Notes: generated by a model from the sequence alone, not told the origin. Positions 27,940 through 38,839 are shown, numbered from the stretch's first letter. The stretch: 41,523 bases of DNA from CAZMJG01 sp964576365 (GCA_964576365.1 CAZNUT010000005.1:1-41523), one strand, 5' to 3'. Program-made: numbers and translations.

Positions 27940-30061
27940 ATCTCAAGGCATTGAGCGCTGAGATTTTTTTAGCTCGATATGATGGATATAGACCCGTCAC
28001 TACTCCAACAATAAATGAAGAAATAATGATAAATAAAATCAAGCCTGGTGGCACATATGTCAATTCAAGATATCCTACACCCTGAGCAATAGCTACGATT
28101 GAAATAAGATACGATGATAATTTACCAACCACAAAGCCGAGAAGCAGCCCACCCAGTCCGCCCGCAAATCCCATGATCATAGCTTCGGCCAGAAACAATT
28201 CCTGAATTTCACCTGAGACCATACCCATTGTTTTCATACCGCCGATTTCACGTGTACGCTCAAGTAGCGAAACTGTCAGCGTATTAAACATACCCAGCGA
28301 AGCTACTGCAAGCGCTATGAAGCCCAATATACCGAGAACTCCTCGCAAATTGGCGAAAAAACGCTCTATTTGAGTCACCGTATCTGCGGTGCTCGCGGTC
28401 TTGTAACCCATTGTTTCTATCTCTTTTCGTATTTTTGCCATTTGCGCCGTATCATTTAATACTACTTTTAGTTGAGAAAAATTTTTCACTCCCAAATTCG
28501 TCAAATCCCGTAAAGGAATAAAAATAAATTGCTGTTGCTGATCTTCTACAACCCCTTTCACGTAATATGTTGCCTCCTCAGTCAATACCCTTCCCTTTGC
28601 TGCAGGCAATAAATTCTTCATAAGAATAAATGATACCTTGAATGATTCTTTTGTGGGATTTTGTGCATTGAGAAGAGATGCAAGACCAGATGACATAATC
28701 GCTTCCTGAGACACTGCTTTGGTGAAAGACATTCTTTCCTCTTTCTTTTCGGCACCTTGTTCTTTTTTTAAATGAACTACCTCCAGACCAGCCGCATTGG
28801 TACTCACCTCGCTGTCCTGAAATGAACTTGCAAGCACTGCACCTTCACTGGACTCCAAAGTAGCGCTATTTGGGGAGATAATAAGTTCGGCGCTTTGTGT
28901 TGCCTCTCCAAGCACTGACGAATCAATAAATTCAAACTGCTCGGTGATCTGCACATCATCCCGCTGGACACAACCCTGTTGCCATACTTGCTGGCCAGCA
29001 GCGTCAACAAGCGGTGTCAGTTCACCTTTTTCAGTTGATTTATATAGTGCAAAATCGCCTTTGAGCCAAACTCCGAGATAGAGATGTTGCTTTTGATCAA
29101 ACCCCCCACGGCCAAATGGATAAAATGGCGCATATTCTGCTCCCCATACCTCAGTACCCTGATATGCACCACCTTCTGTACGAATCGTTTCTCCTAACAG
29201 TTCCGACTTCATCGTACATGACTTCCATACACCTGCAGTTCGATCTGGTCTCACGGAAAAATGAACAATGGAATCCGAAATCGGTTCACCCAGAAAACCT
29301 GTACGGGTCTCTTCATGCACACCGGCGACCTGCCCTGCAAGTGCAAAAATATTGGGCTCGTCAGCCTTTTTTGCAAAATATGCACCTCGTAATAAAGGCG
29401 GCCTGATAGTTTCAAAATAATTTGAAGGTACTGCATAAACTACAACATCAAGATTGGCATTTTTATAATTCATACGTCCTGCAATAGATATGTAAGGAAT
29501 AATTTTGTCCACTCCTTTTATCTTTTGAATACGTTTTAATACCTCGGAATTAAGAGTCGTTCTTCCATTTTCACCGGACGTGACATCAATGATTTTTAAT
29601 TCATTTAATGACGCTACTTGCCGGATTACTAATTTTTCTATTCCATATCCAAGTGCAAGAAGATACACGATGATACCTACTCCAACCGACATGCCTAAAA
29701 TAGTGATAAAAGACCTGCTTTTTCTGATTTTTAAATTCTCATACGCAATATGAACAAGATAAACACGCTTGATTTTAAACGGACGCATTGACTCAAAAAG
29801 GTCAATCGCGCGATTATAAAGCCGTTTACCACTCGCCTCCCATTTTGGCAAAAACCGATATGCAAGACGGTTCAACAAAGGAATGTAAAAAATAAGTGAT
29901 GCTGCTTTAGCCAACATAAACAGAAAAAGTACCGCAAAAAAACTGGAAAACACGTACAAAATACGGAAAGCATGCTTGATGTAAAAAGGGAGATGTAATA
30001 AAACATATATAAACTTTGTAGCGATATTTTTGCCTGTTGCGATAAAAGATGAGATGTTCAT
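27932..30061 (-). CDS. MacB/LolE-type ABC transporter permease
   Basis: A 709-residue permease of the FtsX/MacB class. An extra hydrophobic N-terminal region (about 20-70) precedes the first canonical helix (about 117-142, after RSFITILGMSVG). A very long extracytoplasmic part follows (about 145-575), then three helices: ILGFIALAVASLGMFNTLTV with the typical ERTREIGGMKTMG after it, MIMGFAGGLGGLLLGF, and LILFIIISSFIVGVV. MacB-type transporters do not carry substrates across this membrane but use ATP cycles to move an outside domain, pushing proteins, lipids or signals. The start overlaps the ATPase stop by 4 bases. The extracytoplasmic part is larger than the roughly 220 residues usual for MacB. 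Confidence 0.9.
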   Translation of the reverse strand: MNISSFIATGKNIATKFIYVLLHLPFYIKHAFRILYVFSSFFAVLFLFMLAKAASLIFYIPLLNRLAYRFLPKWEASGKRLYNRAIDLFESMRPFKIKRVYLVHIAYENLKIRKSRSFITILGMSVGVGIIVYLLALGYGIEKLVIRQVASLNELKIIDVTSGENGRTTLNSEVLKRIQKIKGVDKIIPYISIAGRMNYKNANLDVVVYAVPSNYFETIRPPLLRGAYFAKKADEPNIFALAGQVAGVHEETRTGFLGEPISDSIVHFSVRPDRTAGVWKSCTMKSELLGETIRTEGGAYQGTEVWGAEYAPFYPFGRGGFDQKQHLYLGVWLKGDFALYKSTEKGELTPLVDAAGQQVWQQGCVQRDDVQITEQFEFIDSSVLGEATQSAELIISPNSATLESSEGAVLASSFQDSEVSTNAAGLEVVHLKKEQGAEKKEERMSFTKAVSQEAIMSSGLASLLNAQNPTKESFKVSFILMKNLLPAAKGRVLTEEATYYVKGVVEDQQQQFIFIPLRDLTNLGVKNFSQLKVVLNDTAQMAKIRKEIETMGYKTASTADTVTQIERFFANLRGVLGILGFIALAVASLGMFNTLTVSLLERTREIGGMKTMGMVSGEIQELFLAEAMIMGFAGGLGGLLLGFVVGKLSSYLISIVAIAQGVGYLELTYVPPGLILFIIISSFIVGVVTGLYPSYRAKKISALNALRYE

Positions 30062-31017
30062 TTTTTTGATTTACGGATATTTTTGAGAAAATTCGGATCG
30101 CGCACATTAGAATCCGCAACCCCGTTTGCTGCCTGCGTACCTCTTTTGCCCACCACTCCCTGCAACCCTCCTGTCTTGGTCTGAAAGTCTTCTTCTACTA
30201 TTTGACCGTCAACCATATGAATAAGATGGGTCCCGTACTGCAAATATTCAAGATCGTGAGTTACCATAATAATAGTTTTTCCCAGTCTGTTTAAAGTACA
30301 AAAAATGTTGATCAGCTCCTGACCAGAAACAGTATCAAGATTGCCAGTCGGCTCATCAGCTACAATAAGTTTGGGATTGAGAGTCATAGAGCGCGCAAGA
30401 CTAATTTTTTGTTGTTGACCTGATGAAAGCTCTGTCGGGTGATAATCTGCCCAATGTTCCATACGCACAAGTGCAAGCGAATGACGCACTTTTTGCGTAA
30501 TTTCTTCTTTATCCATATCAAGCAGATGAAGTGAAAATCCAACATTTTGCTTCACATCAAGAGACGATATCCACAAAGGCTGCTGATAAATAATGCCAAA
30601 ATGGTGACGTCTGTACATAGCTCGTTCATCTTCTGTCATCGTGTAAAAACTTTGCTTATCTATAATTAATTGCCCACTCGTTGGAGCTTCAAGACCAAGC
30701 AATGTGTGTAACAATGTAGATTTTCCGCACCCGGATGGACCAAAAATAATAACAAACTCTCCGGCACGTATGGTGACATTGACTCCTTTCAAAACCTGGA
30801 TATCTCCATCGGTAATATGAAATGATTTCACGATATCTGAAGCTACTATATATAGCTCACCTAACTTCATACCATCTTTTTCAGATTTCATTTCATCAGC
30901 AAACATGGAAGCGTCGTACACCATCGCACTTTGCGGCTGAGGTTTTACTGATGATTGTGATTGTGGCTTTGATTCCTCAATCGTTTGGACAACAGGTATT
31001 TGTTTTTTTTGATTCAT
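30058..31017 (-). CDS. ABC transporter ATP-binding protein, MacB/LolD type
   Basis: A 319-residue ATPase. Walker A GPSGCGKST (93-101), Q-loop YQQ (144-146), signature LSSGQQQ (197-203, a variant of LSGGQ), Walker B LIVADEP (217-223) and the switch His254 in VTHD are all present, so it should hydrolyse ATP. It has an unusual Gln/Ser/Pro-rich front of about 50 residues and a tail of about 40 residues after the core. It pairs with the permease, whose start overlaps its stop. It starts three bases after the stop codon of the giant surface protein gene, so expression of the transporter is tied to that protein. Confidence 0.95.
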   Translation of the reverse strand: MNQKKQIPVVQTIEESKPQSQSSVKPQPQSAMVYDASMFADEMKSEKDGMKLGELYIVASDIVKSFHITDGDIQVLKGVNVTIRAGEFVIIFGPSGCGKSTLLHTLLGLEAPTSGQLIIDKQSFYTMTEDERAMYRRHHFGIIYQQPLWISSLDVKQNVGFSLHLLDMDKEEITQKVRHSLALVRMEHWADYHPTELSSGQQQKISLARSMTLNPKLIVADEPTGNLDTVSGQELINIFCTLNRLGKTIIMVTHDLEYLQYGTHLIHMVDGQIVEEDFQTKTGGLQGVVGKRGTQAANGVADSNVRDPNFLKNIRKSKK

Positions 31018-31020
31018 ATA

Positions 31021-34000
31021 CTATCTTAATCGTTTTAAAAATCCGAATGTTTTTGATAATTTGTCAACAACTAAATTTAATGCGTCCTTTGTGGCGTTTG
31101 GAGTAATCACAACAACATCTTGAGATATTCCTTTATTTTTATTTTTATCCGCCGACATGATACGGAAATGATAAATCTTTGACGGCGAAAGACCTGGAAT
31201 ACTCAATGAATGATTTGAGGCCAAAAGTGGGTCTTCCTGCGTAGAAGATGTATATGCGCCGCTAGCGCCTTCGCCGTATTCGATTTGTGATGTTGCAGGT
31301 TCGTCTGTATCCCATGTGATGTTCACTGTTGCGCGAGCCTCTTCACCAACACCCACAATACTTGACTCCACCTCTACATTGTCAACTTCCGGAGGTCGAA
31401 GATCAGACGCAGTTTCAATCTTGCGCTCATCAGATTTTGCTTCGTTACCAGCGGCATCTTTGCCTTTTACAACAAAAATATATGTCGTTTCATCCTTGAG
31501 ATCCTTAATAACAGCTTCATGATTCAGACTTGGTACAAGACTGATGTAATCTTTTGTTTCTGATGATTGTCCGACCGGATAATAAGTAACAACAGACGTA
31601 AGTCTGGTGTTTGTTGTCCATATGAGACGAAGTGTAGCTGTAGGCATACCTTCAACCTGTTGCACACGTAAAGCTGTAATTTTTGGAACGGGTAACGTTT
31701 TAAATGTATAATCGTCACCACTATATTTATTGCCTTCATCATCTGATGCTGTAATCCTCAAATGATAATCTGTGCCATCCGCAAGTCCGATAAGCTGGAC
31801 TGTATATATAGACTCGGATTTTGATGTAGAGATAGTTTCAAATCCTCCATATGTTATAGTCTTTCCATATTCAACAGATGCCTTCACAGCATTTTTTACT
31901 TTAAAATTCACATATGCGCTATATAAACTCACGTTCGTTATTTTTACTTCTGAAACTGAAGGCGCCGCCTCTGTTGTGAAATTAAATTCATCAGATTCGC
32001 CTGTATTACCATCTTCATCGGTCCACAGTACTTTGTAATAATATGTCGTACCTGGATCAAGGCCTGTCAGGTCAATCTCATGTGCGGTAACCTGTTCGGA
32101 GGATCCAATTTCACTTCCATAACTTCCGGCACTTTTTCCATACTTTACAAATGAATTGGATTCCCGGCTGGTTGACCAGGTGATGGTAGCGGTACGTGTT
32201 TTCACCTCAGCTTCTGGATCTGTAGTCAATTCTGCTGACACTTTCCATTTTCCATCCGGATAGAATGAAACCGTATCTGATGAAGCAGAACAGTCGTTCG
32301 TTGATGTACATGCCTTGACGCAGTAATAATATGTTTGTTGCGTCAAATCGGTATCTACAAATGATTTTCCCGTAGTCGAAGAGATGTATGAAAAAGCGCT
32401 GAAATCGCTACTACAGCTCGCTCCAGAGGTCGAAGATCGATACACTTTGTATGTTGACAAACCGGAACCAGTTTCCGATGGAGGCTCCCATGATATCGCA
32501 AGCTTCCAGCTTTTTGTCTCTTTTACTGACACATCTGCAATATCAATATCTGTTGGAGCACCTGGTGAAGACGTGTCTGCGGTGAATGTGACAGTCGCAT
32601 AATTATTGTAGTCGATATTGCCAGCCTCATCTTTTGCGACAACATACAGGATATTACTGCCTTTTTGTGTCGCATAAGCATCTGTGGTGAGATATGCCGT
32701 GGAAAGACCAACGGTGTTTACATTGTTTGCGGTCGGGTGTGCGTTTACGGAGTAATAATATCGAAGACCGCTTTGAGAGCCATAATAAGTGGCGGGTGGA
32801 CTCCAGGTAAATGAGAATTGGTTAACTGTATTTGATGAAGGTGAAACTGCCAGATTTTGAGGTGCGCCAGGAGCTACGGAGCTGTAATAATATGAATTAG
32901 TGGTATATTCGGCATAATTACCTGCGTTATCCTTGGAACGAATATAAAGCGTGTTAGTACCTGTGGTATAAGCTGTCACCCCGGCAATCGATGTGGTACT
33001 GATACATGTATCAGCAGCTCCACTTGCGCCTGTTTTATAACAATATTGAGCAATGCCTGAATCACTATCTGATGCTCCACTCCAGCTGAAATTAAAACTG
33101 TTTGTTGCTGAGTAACCAGATGGATCAGCCACGATAGTAGATGGATTTGTCGGATTTACCGTGTCGTATTTATAGGTAAAAGCATCCCATGATGAACTTG
33201 TTGTCTGATTGGCATTGTCTTTTGTTTTGACACGTAAGTAATACGTGCTACCCGATGTCAGCCCAACACCGACGAAATTGGAAGAAGTTGTAAATGTACC
33301 AGAAACAACTGGATCTGCTACCGAATCAGCTCCAAAATACACATAATAGCCGGATACGCCTGATCCTGAGGATGTATCTGTCGCTCCCCCTGTCGTCTCA
33401 GCGTCCGGCCAATCGAAATATGGCGAGGTGTAGTTGTACCATGTGCCGGAGGTGATACTGGTGGTCAGCGCATCTGAATTATATGCCGAAATAGTTGTTG
33501 GATTTGTTGGCCCAGAAACATCCTGATAATAATATACGGTGTAGTCCGAAATCGTCGGCGAATAGATACCATCTCCTGAAGTGATGGCAAATTTCACCTG
33601 AATATAGCGAGCAGGAGTGGAATTCACTTTATATGTTCTTGAAGAGCCGATTGTTTTTAGCTCTGATGCTTCTGACCAATCAGAAAAGGTAGAGTTGTCA
33701 CTTGATGTTCGCGTGGAAACAGTAATCGTGGTGTTGGTAGCTGTTGAATAGGTGAGGGTGATGTTTGCATATTTATACACAGAAGTAAGATCGTGAGATG
33801 CGGAGATGTATTGACCTGATTCTTCAAACGATGAGGTACTTGTCTGGAAAATATACGTGTATAACCCATTTGCAAATGTATTGGTACCCGGACCCGCAAT
33901 AACATACATTTTATCAGTACCATTTGATGCAGCGGCTCCACCCTGAGAAATATTTGCTGGAGCATTGGCAATCGCGCTCCATGAATTGCCTGAAATTGAA

Positions 34001-37000
34001 TACACATAACAGACGGCTACATTTCCTCCGCGGCACGCATAGATAGAACTGCCCAACAACACGAGAAAACCATCATTGTACATATTTGCACCTGTGGTAA
34101 GATCTGCAACAGCTGGATCACTCCATGAATTACCGGAAATATCATAGCGATAAAACGAGGTAGTGTTGTTCCCACGTGTAGCATAAATATATCCTCCGCT
34201 TAATACTAAATCAGAACCATATGAAATGGCTGCTGGCAAAGATGAAAGCGATGACCATTTGCTTCCTGAACTACCCTGTGTGTCAAAACGGTAAAATGTA
34301 GTATTTCCTCCTCCTCGGGTCCAATATATATATCTGCTTCCGTCATACACCATTGAAGAACCGGCATCAGAATCAAATGGCGGTACATCAGAACTCTCCT
34401 CAGACCAGGTATCTGTCGCGATATCATAGACTAATAATTTTCTTACCACATTGCTTGCCGTCGCGTATATTTTGTTTGAACCACTCACATAAACAAGCGA
34501 GGCTCCAATATAAAAGCCTGCAGGAGCATCGGCAAGATATGTGATTTCACCAGTAGTCGGATCGTATCTTGAAAAGAGATTGTCATAATTCCCTCTTGTA
34601 AGATATACATAATTGCCATTTCCTTTTACTATTGCTGCGCCATAGTTAAAGGTACGCTGATCTGTACTTCTGAATTCCGGACCAAAAAAACCCCAGTTTG
34701 GCAATTCCCATGTCGCTTTTGCAATATGATATCTCCAAAAAGTCGTACTTGAGGCTCCCCTCAAGACGTATAATATTCCACTGACATTTCTCATCACTCC
34801 TCCATTGGCGATTGTTGCAGGAGCGTCTGCAAGCTTTGACCATGTTTCTGTGTCAATGTCATATTTATACATAAATGGTTCACTCCAACCTGAAAGGTAG
34901 TAAATAGCATTTGATGTACTATCATATGAAATATTTGCGCCATCATAAGCGAGCGCTGGTAGGTTGGTCAGACGTGTCCAGGAATTGCCGCTAATTGAAT
35001 AACTGGCAAAACCAGCTCGAGTATTTCCTTGAATTGCGTAGATCGTGCCATTACCATCATAAATCAGATCTCCACCACTTTGTATAAGATTATCCACGGC
35101 ATAATCTGGAGCCCCAAAATCTACATTTGCCATATTTTCCCACACATCGTTTGTGGTATCGTATCTCGCAAAGGCATCATCACTTGATCCTTTGAGCGCA
35201 TATATGTAACGTGAACCGTCATACACCAATGACCCACCTGAACTTACCGCAAAAGGCGCATCGGCGGCATCGGTATCTGACCATGTATTGGTAGAGATGC
35301 GATACCTCCAAAACGCAGATGTTGCATTTCCTCTCAAGCCATAGAGGTAATCACTTGGTCCTTCGACAAGATCGCCACCCGTATTTACCGCTGCTGGGGC
35401 AACTGCCAATGTGCTCCATGTGTCTGTCGCAATATCATATGAATAAAATGTCGTCGTATTTCCACCTCGGAATGTATACAATTTTCCACTAGTTGAAACA
35501 TAGGCAAACCCAGCGCCGTAACTGATAGTCGCTGGTGCTGTGGTCAATCGTTTTTGCTGCCAGAAACCTGCTTTGCTTGATAATTGAATCGCGTCCGAAG
35601 ATGTTGACACATTCGTAGCAGTACCTCCGGCAAAATCTGCTGACAATGTACGAGAATAGCTTAAAGGAGGGGCAATACCTGTATAGACATACGTAAATCC
35701 TGTGGTCGCAGACGATATATTACCCGCAGCATCAACTGTTTTGACTCGAAGATAATAACTCGCCCGACTCATCGGCTCAGTGACTGTATAATTGGATGCG
35801 GTCTGTAAATTTCCCGCTGTCGCTGGATCAGCTGATGAATTGGTGCCGAAATATACATAATATCCGCTCACAGAAGTCTGCCCATCACTGGCCCCACTCC
35901 AACTAAAGTAAGGGTATTGATATGTATAAGCTGTGCCCGAAACGATACTTGTGCCACTCACTGATTGTGAAGTACCGGTAAACGCTGATGGGTTGGTGGG
36001 AGCAGTCGTATCTCCTTCGTATGATATAGAAATACTATTTAGGGTGGGAGTCTGTGTCTGATCAGACGTACTATTTAAGGTCGCCCGTATTTGAATGTAT
36101 CTTTGCGCTGAGGAGGAAACAGTACTTCCGCTGACAGAGGCCCACGATGTCCAGGTAGATTTATCAGCACTTGTTCGTGTTTCAAACGTGATACTACTAT
36201 TGCCCGGAGTAGTACTTCCTGCTGTGAGTGAATTCCAACTTGATACATAAGTCAAATCTATGGTGTCGCTAGTCCATGTGCCTGTTGTAGGATAATTTGT
36301 GGCAGCTGGAGTGTAGGTAAGCATTCTCGTAAGACTTGAACCGGTAATGATATAAAACACATTATTTACCGTATCAAATGTCATTGAAGCGCCATTGTAG
36401 GGACCAATATCATTTGCGTAGTATCCAGTAATATCTGCCAACCTTCTCCATGTTCCCCCCGAAATGGCATACTCCCACAATGATTTTTTGTATTGACCTC
36501 CAAGTGCATAGATTTTCGAATTGTAATAATACAAATCGACACCATAGTAAGGCGCAAAAGGTAATGTGCCAAGAGAAGTCCAACTATTGCCCGAAATATC
36601 ATATCTCAACAAATTTTGAATGCCGATGCCGGTTGTAGCGTATACATATGTACCATCGCTGACCAGACGGCCACCAATACCCATTTCATTATCACTTGGC
36701 AAATCCGCAACTGCTACGTCACTCCAGGAATTGCCGGAAATGCTGTATCGCCAAAATGCAGTGGTTGAACCGCCTCGTGTAGCATAAATATAATCTCCGC
36801 TACCCGGATAAGCCAAACTTCCTCCTCCGCCTGTGACTGCGGGAACTGCCGAGAGGGATGTCCATGATCCCGAAGTAACTGTATACGAATAAAAGTCTGT
36901 CGTACTTGAACCTCTTAAGAAATAAATTGCTCCACCTGCCACCACTCCTTTTGTATCATCATTAAAACCAATAGTCGAAGATGTGAGAGAAGTCCATGTG

Positions 37001-38181
37001 CCAGAAGAAATAGTATACGAATAAAAATTGGTATTATTCCCTCCTCTATTATAGTAAACAGCGCCGTTGTAATAGTATAAATTACTCCCCGTTCCTTGAG
37101 CTGTGAGTAAATCAGGAGGCCCCAAAAATGCTGCTGTTCCTGTATTGTATTTCCACCAGTTGTATGTGCCATTTCCTTGAAATGCATACAGTAAATTCTC
37201 GTAAGAATTGTAAATAAGGCCTACATACCGTGTCGCCGCTGGCGTATTTATCAGAGTAGTCCACGAATTGCCAGATATCGAATATCGGTAAAAAGTTTGT
37301 GTTGCACTGCCTCGAAGTACATAAATATAGTCTCCATTGCGTGTAATATTTCCGTAGTCTGAAAGTGATGCAGGTGCTACTGTGCGGGTAGTCCAGGTAT
37401 TGGTCGAAATGGTGTAGCGATAAAAAGCCGTATCACCATTACCTCTTGGGGTGAAAAAATAATCTGTCCCGGTACTATTGTCAAATACAAGATCTGCCCC
37501 AGCTCCTATTGTAGACGCGGTGATCGCGAGTGTACTCCACGTATTGGTCGCCACAGTATATTTCCAGAAATCAGTGGAGTTGGTACCACGCAACACATAA
37601 ATATTTGTACCATCAGTTGAAATCGACCCTCCCCCCGCAATAAGATCGGGTGCATCCGCGAGAGATGTCCAAGTATTTGTAGCTATATCATAGCGACTGA
37701 AACTTTTTCGATACCCTCCAAAAATCATGTAAATTGAGTTGTTGAGGATTGTCATATCCGCTCCAAGATACGGTGTATGTGGCACCGATGAAGATAATTC
37801 TCTCATTCTGTCTTCCTGGGGTATGTATTGATAAAGCTGTCTTTCTCTTGCAGCCACTATGTAGGTATACGTTCCATCTGTCGCCAGAGCAGTACCATCA
37901 TTGAGAGCGACATTTGGTGTCTTCCATACCCTTGTATTCCAAGTGCCAGATGCTTTGAGTTTCAGATCTCCTTCTTTACTCACCGATTCTGTTTGGGAAA
38001 ACAAACCTGTTTCAAACTGTACCCGTGAAGTGATGGTTTGGGTAGAAGCTCCAAATGCAATACCCATCCACGAAGAACGAAAAATGTATGCACAAATTAA
38101 ACATACTAAAAAAGACGTCGTAATAAGTAGCGTGCGACGCCAGTACCTCAAAAGATTATTTAGTCCATCTGATAAACCCAT
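31021..38181 (-). CDS. giant Kelch/FN3 repeat surface protein, 2386 aa
   Basis: Residues 17-34 are a membrane or signal helix; the rest is predicted outside. Two large modules share the same order. Module 1: about 60-640 holds Kelch-like beta-propeller repeats (F..Y.I.TNTW..L...P), about 640-720 is a sandwich with TFETRTSADKSTWTSW and RYIQIRATLNS, and about 724-835 is an FN3-like domain (YYVYFGTNSSADP, YYLRVKTVD). Module 2 repeats this: Kelch about 870-1440, sandwich about 1445-1550, then some seven to eight FN3-like domains to about 2350. It ends with a short basic tail (TFGFLKRLR). Such architecture suits adhesion or carbohydrate binding. It heads the operon with the ABC pair and rhodanese-like gene. 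No sorting signal is seen at the C-terminus. Confidence 0.9.
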   Translation of the reverse strand: MGLSDGLNNLLRYWRRTLLITTSFLVCLICAYIFRSSWMGIAFGASTQTITSRVQFETGLFSQTESVSKEGDLKLKASGTWNTRVWKTPNVALNDGTALATDGTYTYIVAARERQLYQYIPQEDRMRELSSSVPHTPYLGADMTILNNSIYMIFGGYRKSFSRYDIATNTWTSLADAPDLIAGGGSISTDGTNIYVLRGTNSTDFWKYTVATNTWSTLAITASTIGAGADLVFDNSTGTDYFFTPRGNGDTAFYRYTISTNTWTTRTVAPASLSDYGNITRNGDYIYVLRGSATQTFYRYSISGNSWTTLINTPAATRYVGLIYNSYENLLYAFQGNGTYNWWKYNTGTAAFLGPPDLLTAQGTGSNLYYYNGAVYYNRGGNNTNFYSYTISSGTWTSLTSSTIGFNDDTKGVVAGGAIYFLRGSSTTDFYSYTVTSGSWTSLSAVPAVTGGGGSLAYPGSGDYIYATRGGSTTAFWRYSISGNSWSDVAVADLPSDNEMGIGGRLVSDGTYVYATTGIGIQNLLRYDISGNSWTSLGTLPFAPYYGVDLYYYNSKIYALGGQYKKSLWEYAISGGTWRRLADITGYYANDIGPYNGASMTFDTVNNVFYIITGSSLTRMLTYTPAATNYPTTGTWTSDTIDLTYVSSWNSLTAGSTTPGNSSITFETRTSADKSTWTSWASVSGSTVSSSAQRYIQIRATLNSTSDQTQTPTLNSISISYEGDTTAPTNPSAFTGTSQSVSGTSIVSGTAYTYQYPYFSWSGASDGQTSVSGYYVYFGTNSSADPATAGNLQTASNYTVTEPMSRASYYLRVKTVDAAGNISSATTGFTYVYTGIAPPLSYSRTLSADFAGGTATNVSTSSDAIQLSSKAGFWQQKRLTTAPATISYGAGFAYVSTSGKLYTFRGGNTTTFYSYDIATDTWSTLAVAPAAVNTGGDLVEGPSDYLYGLRGNATSAFWRYRISTNTWSDTDAADAPFAVSSGGSLVYDGSRYIYALKGSSDDAFARYDTTNDVWENMANVDFGAPDYAVDNLIQSGGDLIYDGNGTIYAIQGNTRAGFASYSISGNSWTRLTNLPALAYDGANISYDSTSNAIYYLSGWSEPFMYKYDIDTETWSKLADAPATIANGGVMRNVSGILYVLRGASSTTFWRYHIAKATWELPNWGFFGPEFRSTDQRTFNYGAAIVKGNGNYVYLTRGNYDNLFSRYDPTTGEITYLADAPAGFYIGASLVYVSGSNKIYATASNVVRKLLVYDIATDTWSEESSDVPPFDSDAGSSMVYDGSRYIYWTRGGGNTTFYRFDTQGSSGSKWSSLSSLPAAISYGSDLVLSGGYIYATRGNNTTSFYRYDISGNSWSDPAVADLTTGANMYNDGFLVLLGSSIYACRGGNVAVCYVYSISGNSWSAIANAPANISQGGAAASNGTDKMYVIAGPGTNTFANGLYTYIFQTSTSSFEESGQYISASHDLTSVYKYANITLTYSTATNTTITVSTRTSSDNSTFSDWSEASELKTIGSSRTYKVNSTPARYIQVKFAITSGDGIYSPTISDYTVYYYQDVSGPTNPTTISAYNSDALTTSITSGTWYNYTSPYFDWPDAETTGGATDTSSGSGVSGYYVYFGADSVADPVVSGTFTTSSNFVGVGLTSGSTYYLRVKTKDNANQTTSSSWDAFTYKYDTVNPTNPSTIVADPSGYSATNSFNFSWSGASDSDSGIAQYCYKTGASGAADTCISTTSIAGVTAYTTGTNTLYIRSKDNAGNYAEYTTNSYYYSSVAPGAPQNLAVSPSSNTVNQFSFTWSPPATYYGSQSGLRYYYSVNAHPTANNVNTVGLSTAYLTTDAYATQKGSNILYVVAKDEAGNIDYNNYATVTFTADTSSPGAPTDIDIADVSVKETKSWKLAISWEPPSETGSGLSTYKVYRSSTSGASCSSDFSAFSYISSTTGKSFVDTDLTQQTYYYCVKACTSTNDCSASSDTVSFYPDGKWKVSAELTTDPEAEVKTRTATITWSTSRESNSFVKYGKSAGSYGSEIGSSEQVTAHEIDLTGLDPGTTYYYKVLWTDEDGNTGESDEFNFTTEAAPSVSEVKITNVSLYSAYVNFKVKNAVKASVEYGKTITYGGFETISTSKSESIYTVQLIGLADGTDYHLRITASDDEGNKYSGDDYTFKTLPVPKITALRVQQVEGMPTATLRLIWTTNTRLTSVVTYYPVGQSSETKDYISLVPSLNHEAVIKDLKDETTYIFVVKGKDAAGNEAKSDERKIETASDLRPPEVDNVEVESSIVGVGEEARATVNITWDTDEPATSQIEYGEGASGAYTSSTQEDPLLASNHSLSIPGLSPSKIYHFRIMSADKNKNKGISQDVVVITPNATKDALNLVVDKLSKTFGFLKRLR

Positions 38182-38839
38182 GTTGTACTTTCTTTTTTGC
38201 GCTATTTTTTTCTTATTTATTTATATTTACATATACGCAATAGATATTCATTTTAACGAATATCAGTCCAAAAAGCAAGTGTATAAAGAATATGTAAAAC
38301 TATAAAGAACGCTTTTACAACAATACTTTTTTAATTCATAAAAATTGAACATTTTATGTATCTTATAATATTTAATTCCCGCATTTTAAAAAGTAACTTA
38401 TAATAAAATAACTCTCCGGACTATTTACAGATATAATTTATTCCTCAAAACATAAGCAGATATTATGTAGCTTTTAAGCAGATCAACCTTATCAAAAGAA
38501 AAAATGCGAGCAACTCAAAATCAAGCTATGTGGGATGAAGTTTATCTACATGTAGATGGATTGGTAGCTTCTCGGTGTAATAGTATGTAAGATTTATTTC
38601 CAGCCAGTTTTTCATTTCTAAATCATCTACTTCTAAATAAAATCGCCGTGATGGCGATGTGTACAGATTGCTTCATCTTTTCGTCCTCCTGCCAGGGGCG
38701 GGCAGGCGCAATGACATACGAAAACTAAGTTGTGTTATGCCTGCCGGCAGGCAGATCTGTCGCTCTGAGCTTCTGACGCACCAACTTTACAAACAGGTTC
38801 TTACCTATTACCTATTAACTAAATCTAACAAGCTAACAG
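38182..38839. other. 658-base gene-poor region between giant protein and fibre genes
   Basis: The left part (38182-38450) is very AT-rich and holds several TATAAT-like boxes on both strands; the promoter of the giant protein operon must lie here, but I cannot choose one. A 28-codon frame at 38504-38590 (MRATQNQAMWDEVYLHVDGL onward) is too short to call. A GC-rich inverted repeat (GCCTGCCGGCAGGC near 38735) and a CTAACA array (38800-38842) end against the fibre gene stop. Confidence 0.6.
38636..38658 (-). terminator. possible terminator of the S74 fibre gene
   Basis: On the minus strand ATCGCC pairs with GGCGAT around a 5-base loop and is followed by TTTATTTA. The stem is short and the T-run broken, and it lies about 180 bases after the fibre stop codon. 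Confidence 0.35.

Noticed and set aside
37901..38305. 134-codon plus-strand frame running out of the giant protein start
   Set aside because: Most of it is antisense to the N-terminus of the giant protein, and the rest is AT-rich promoter DNA.
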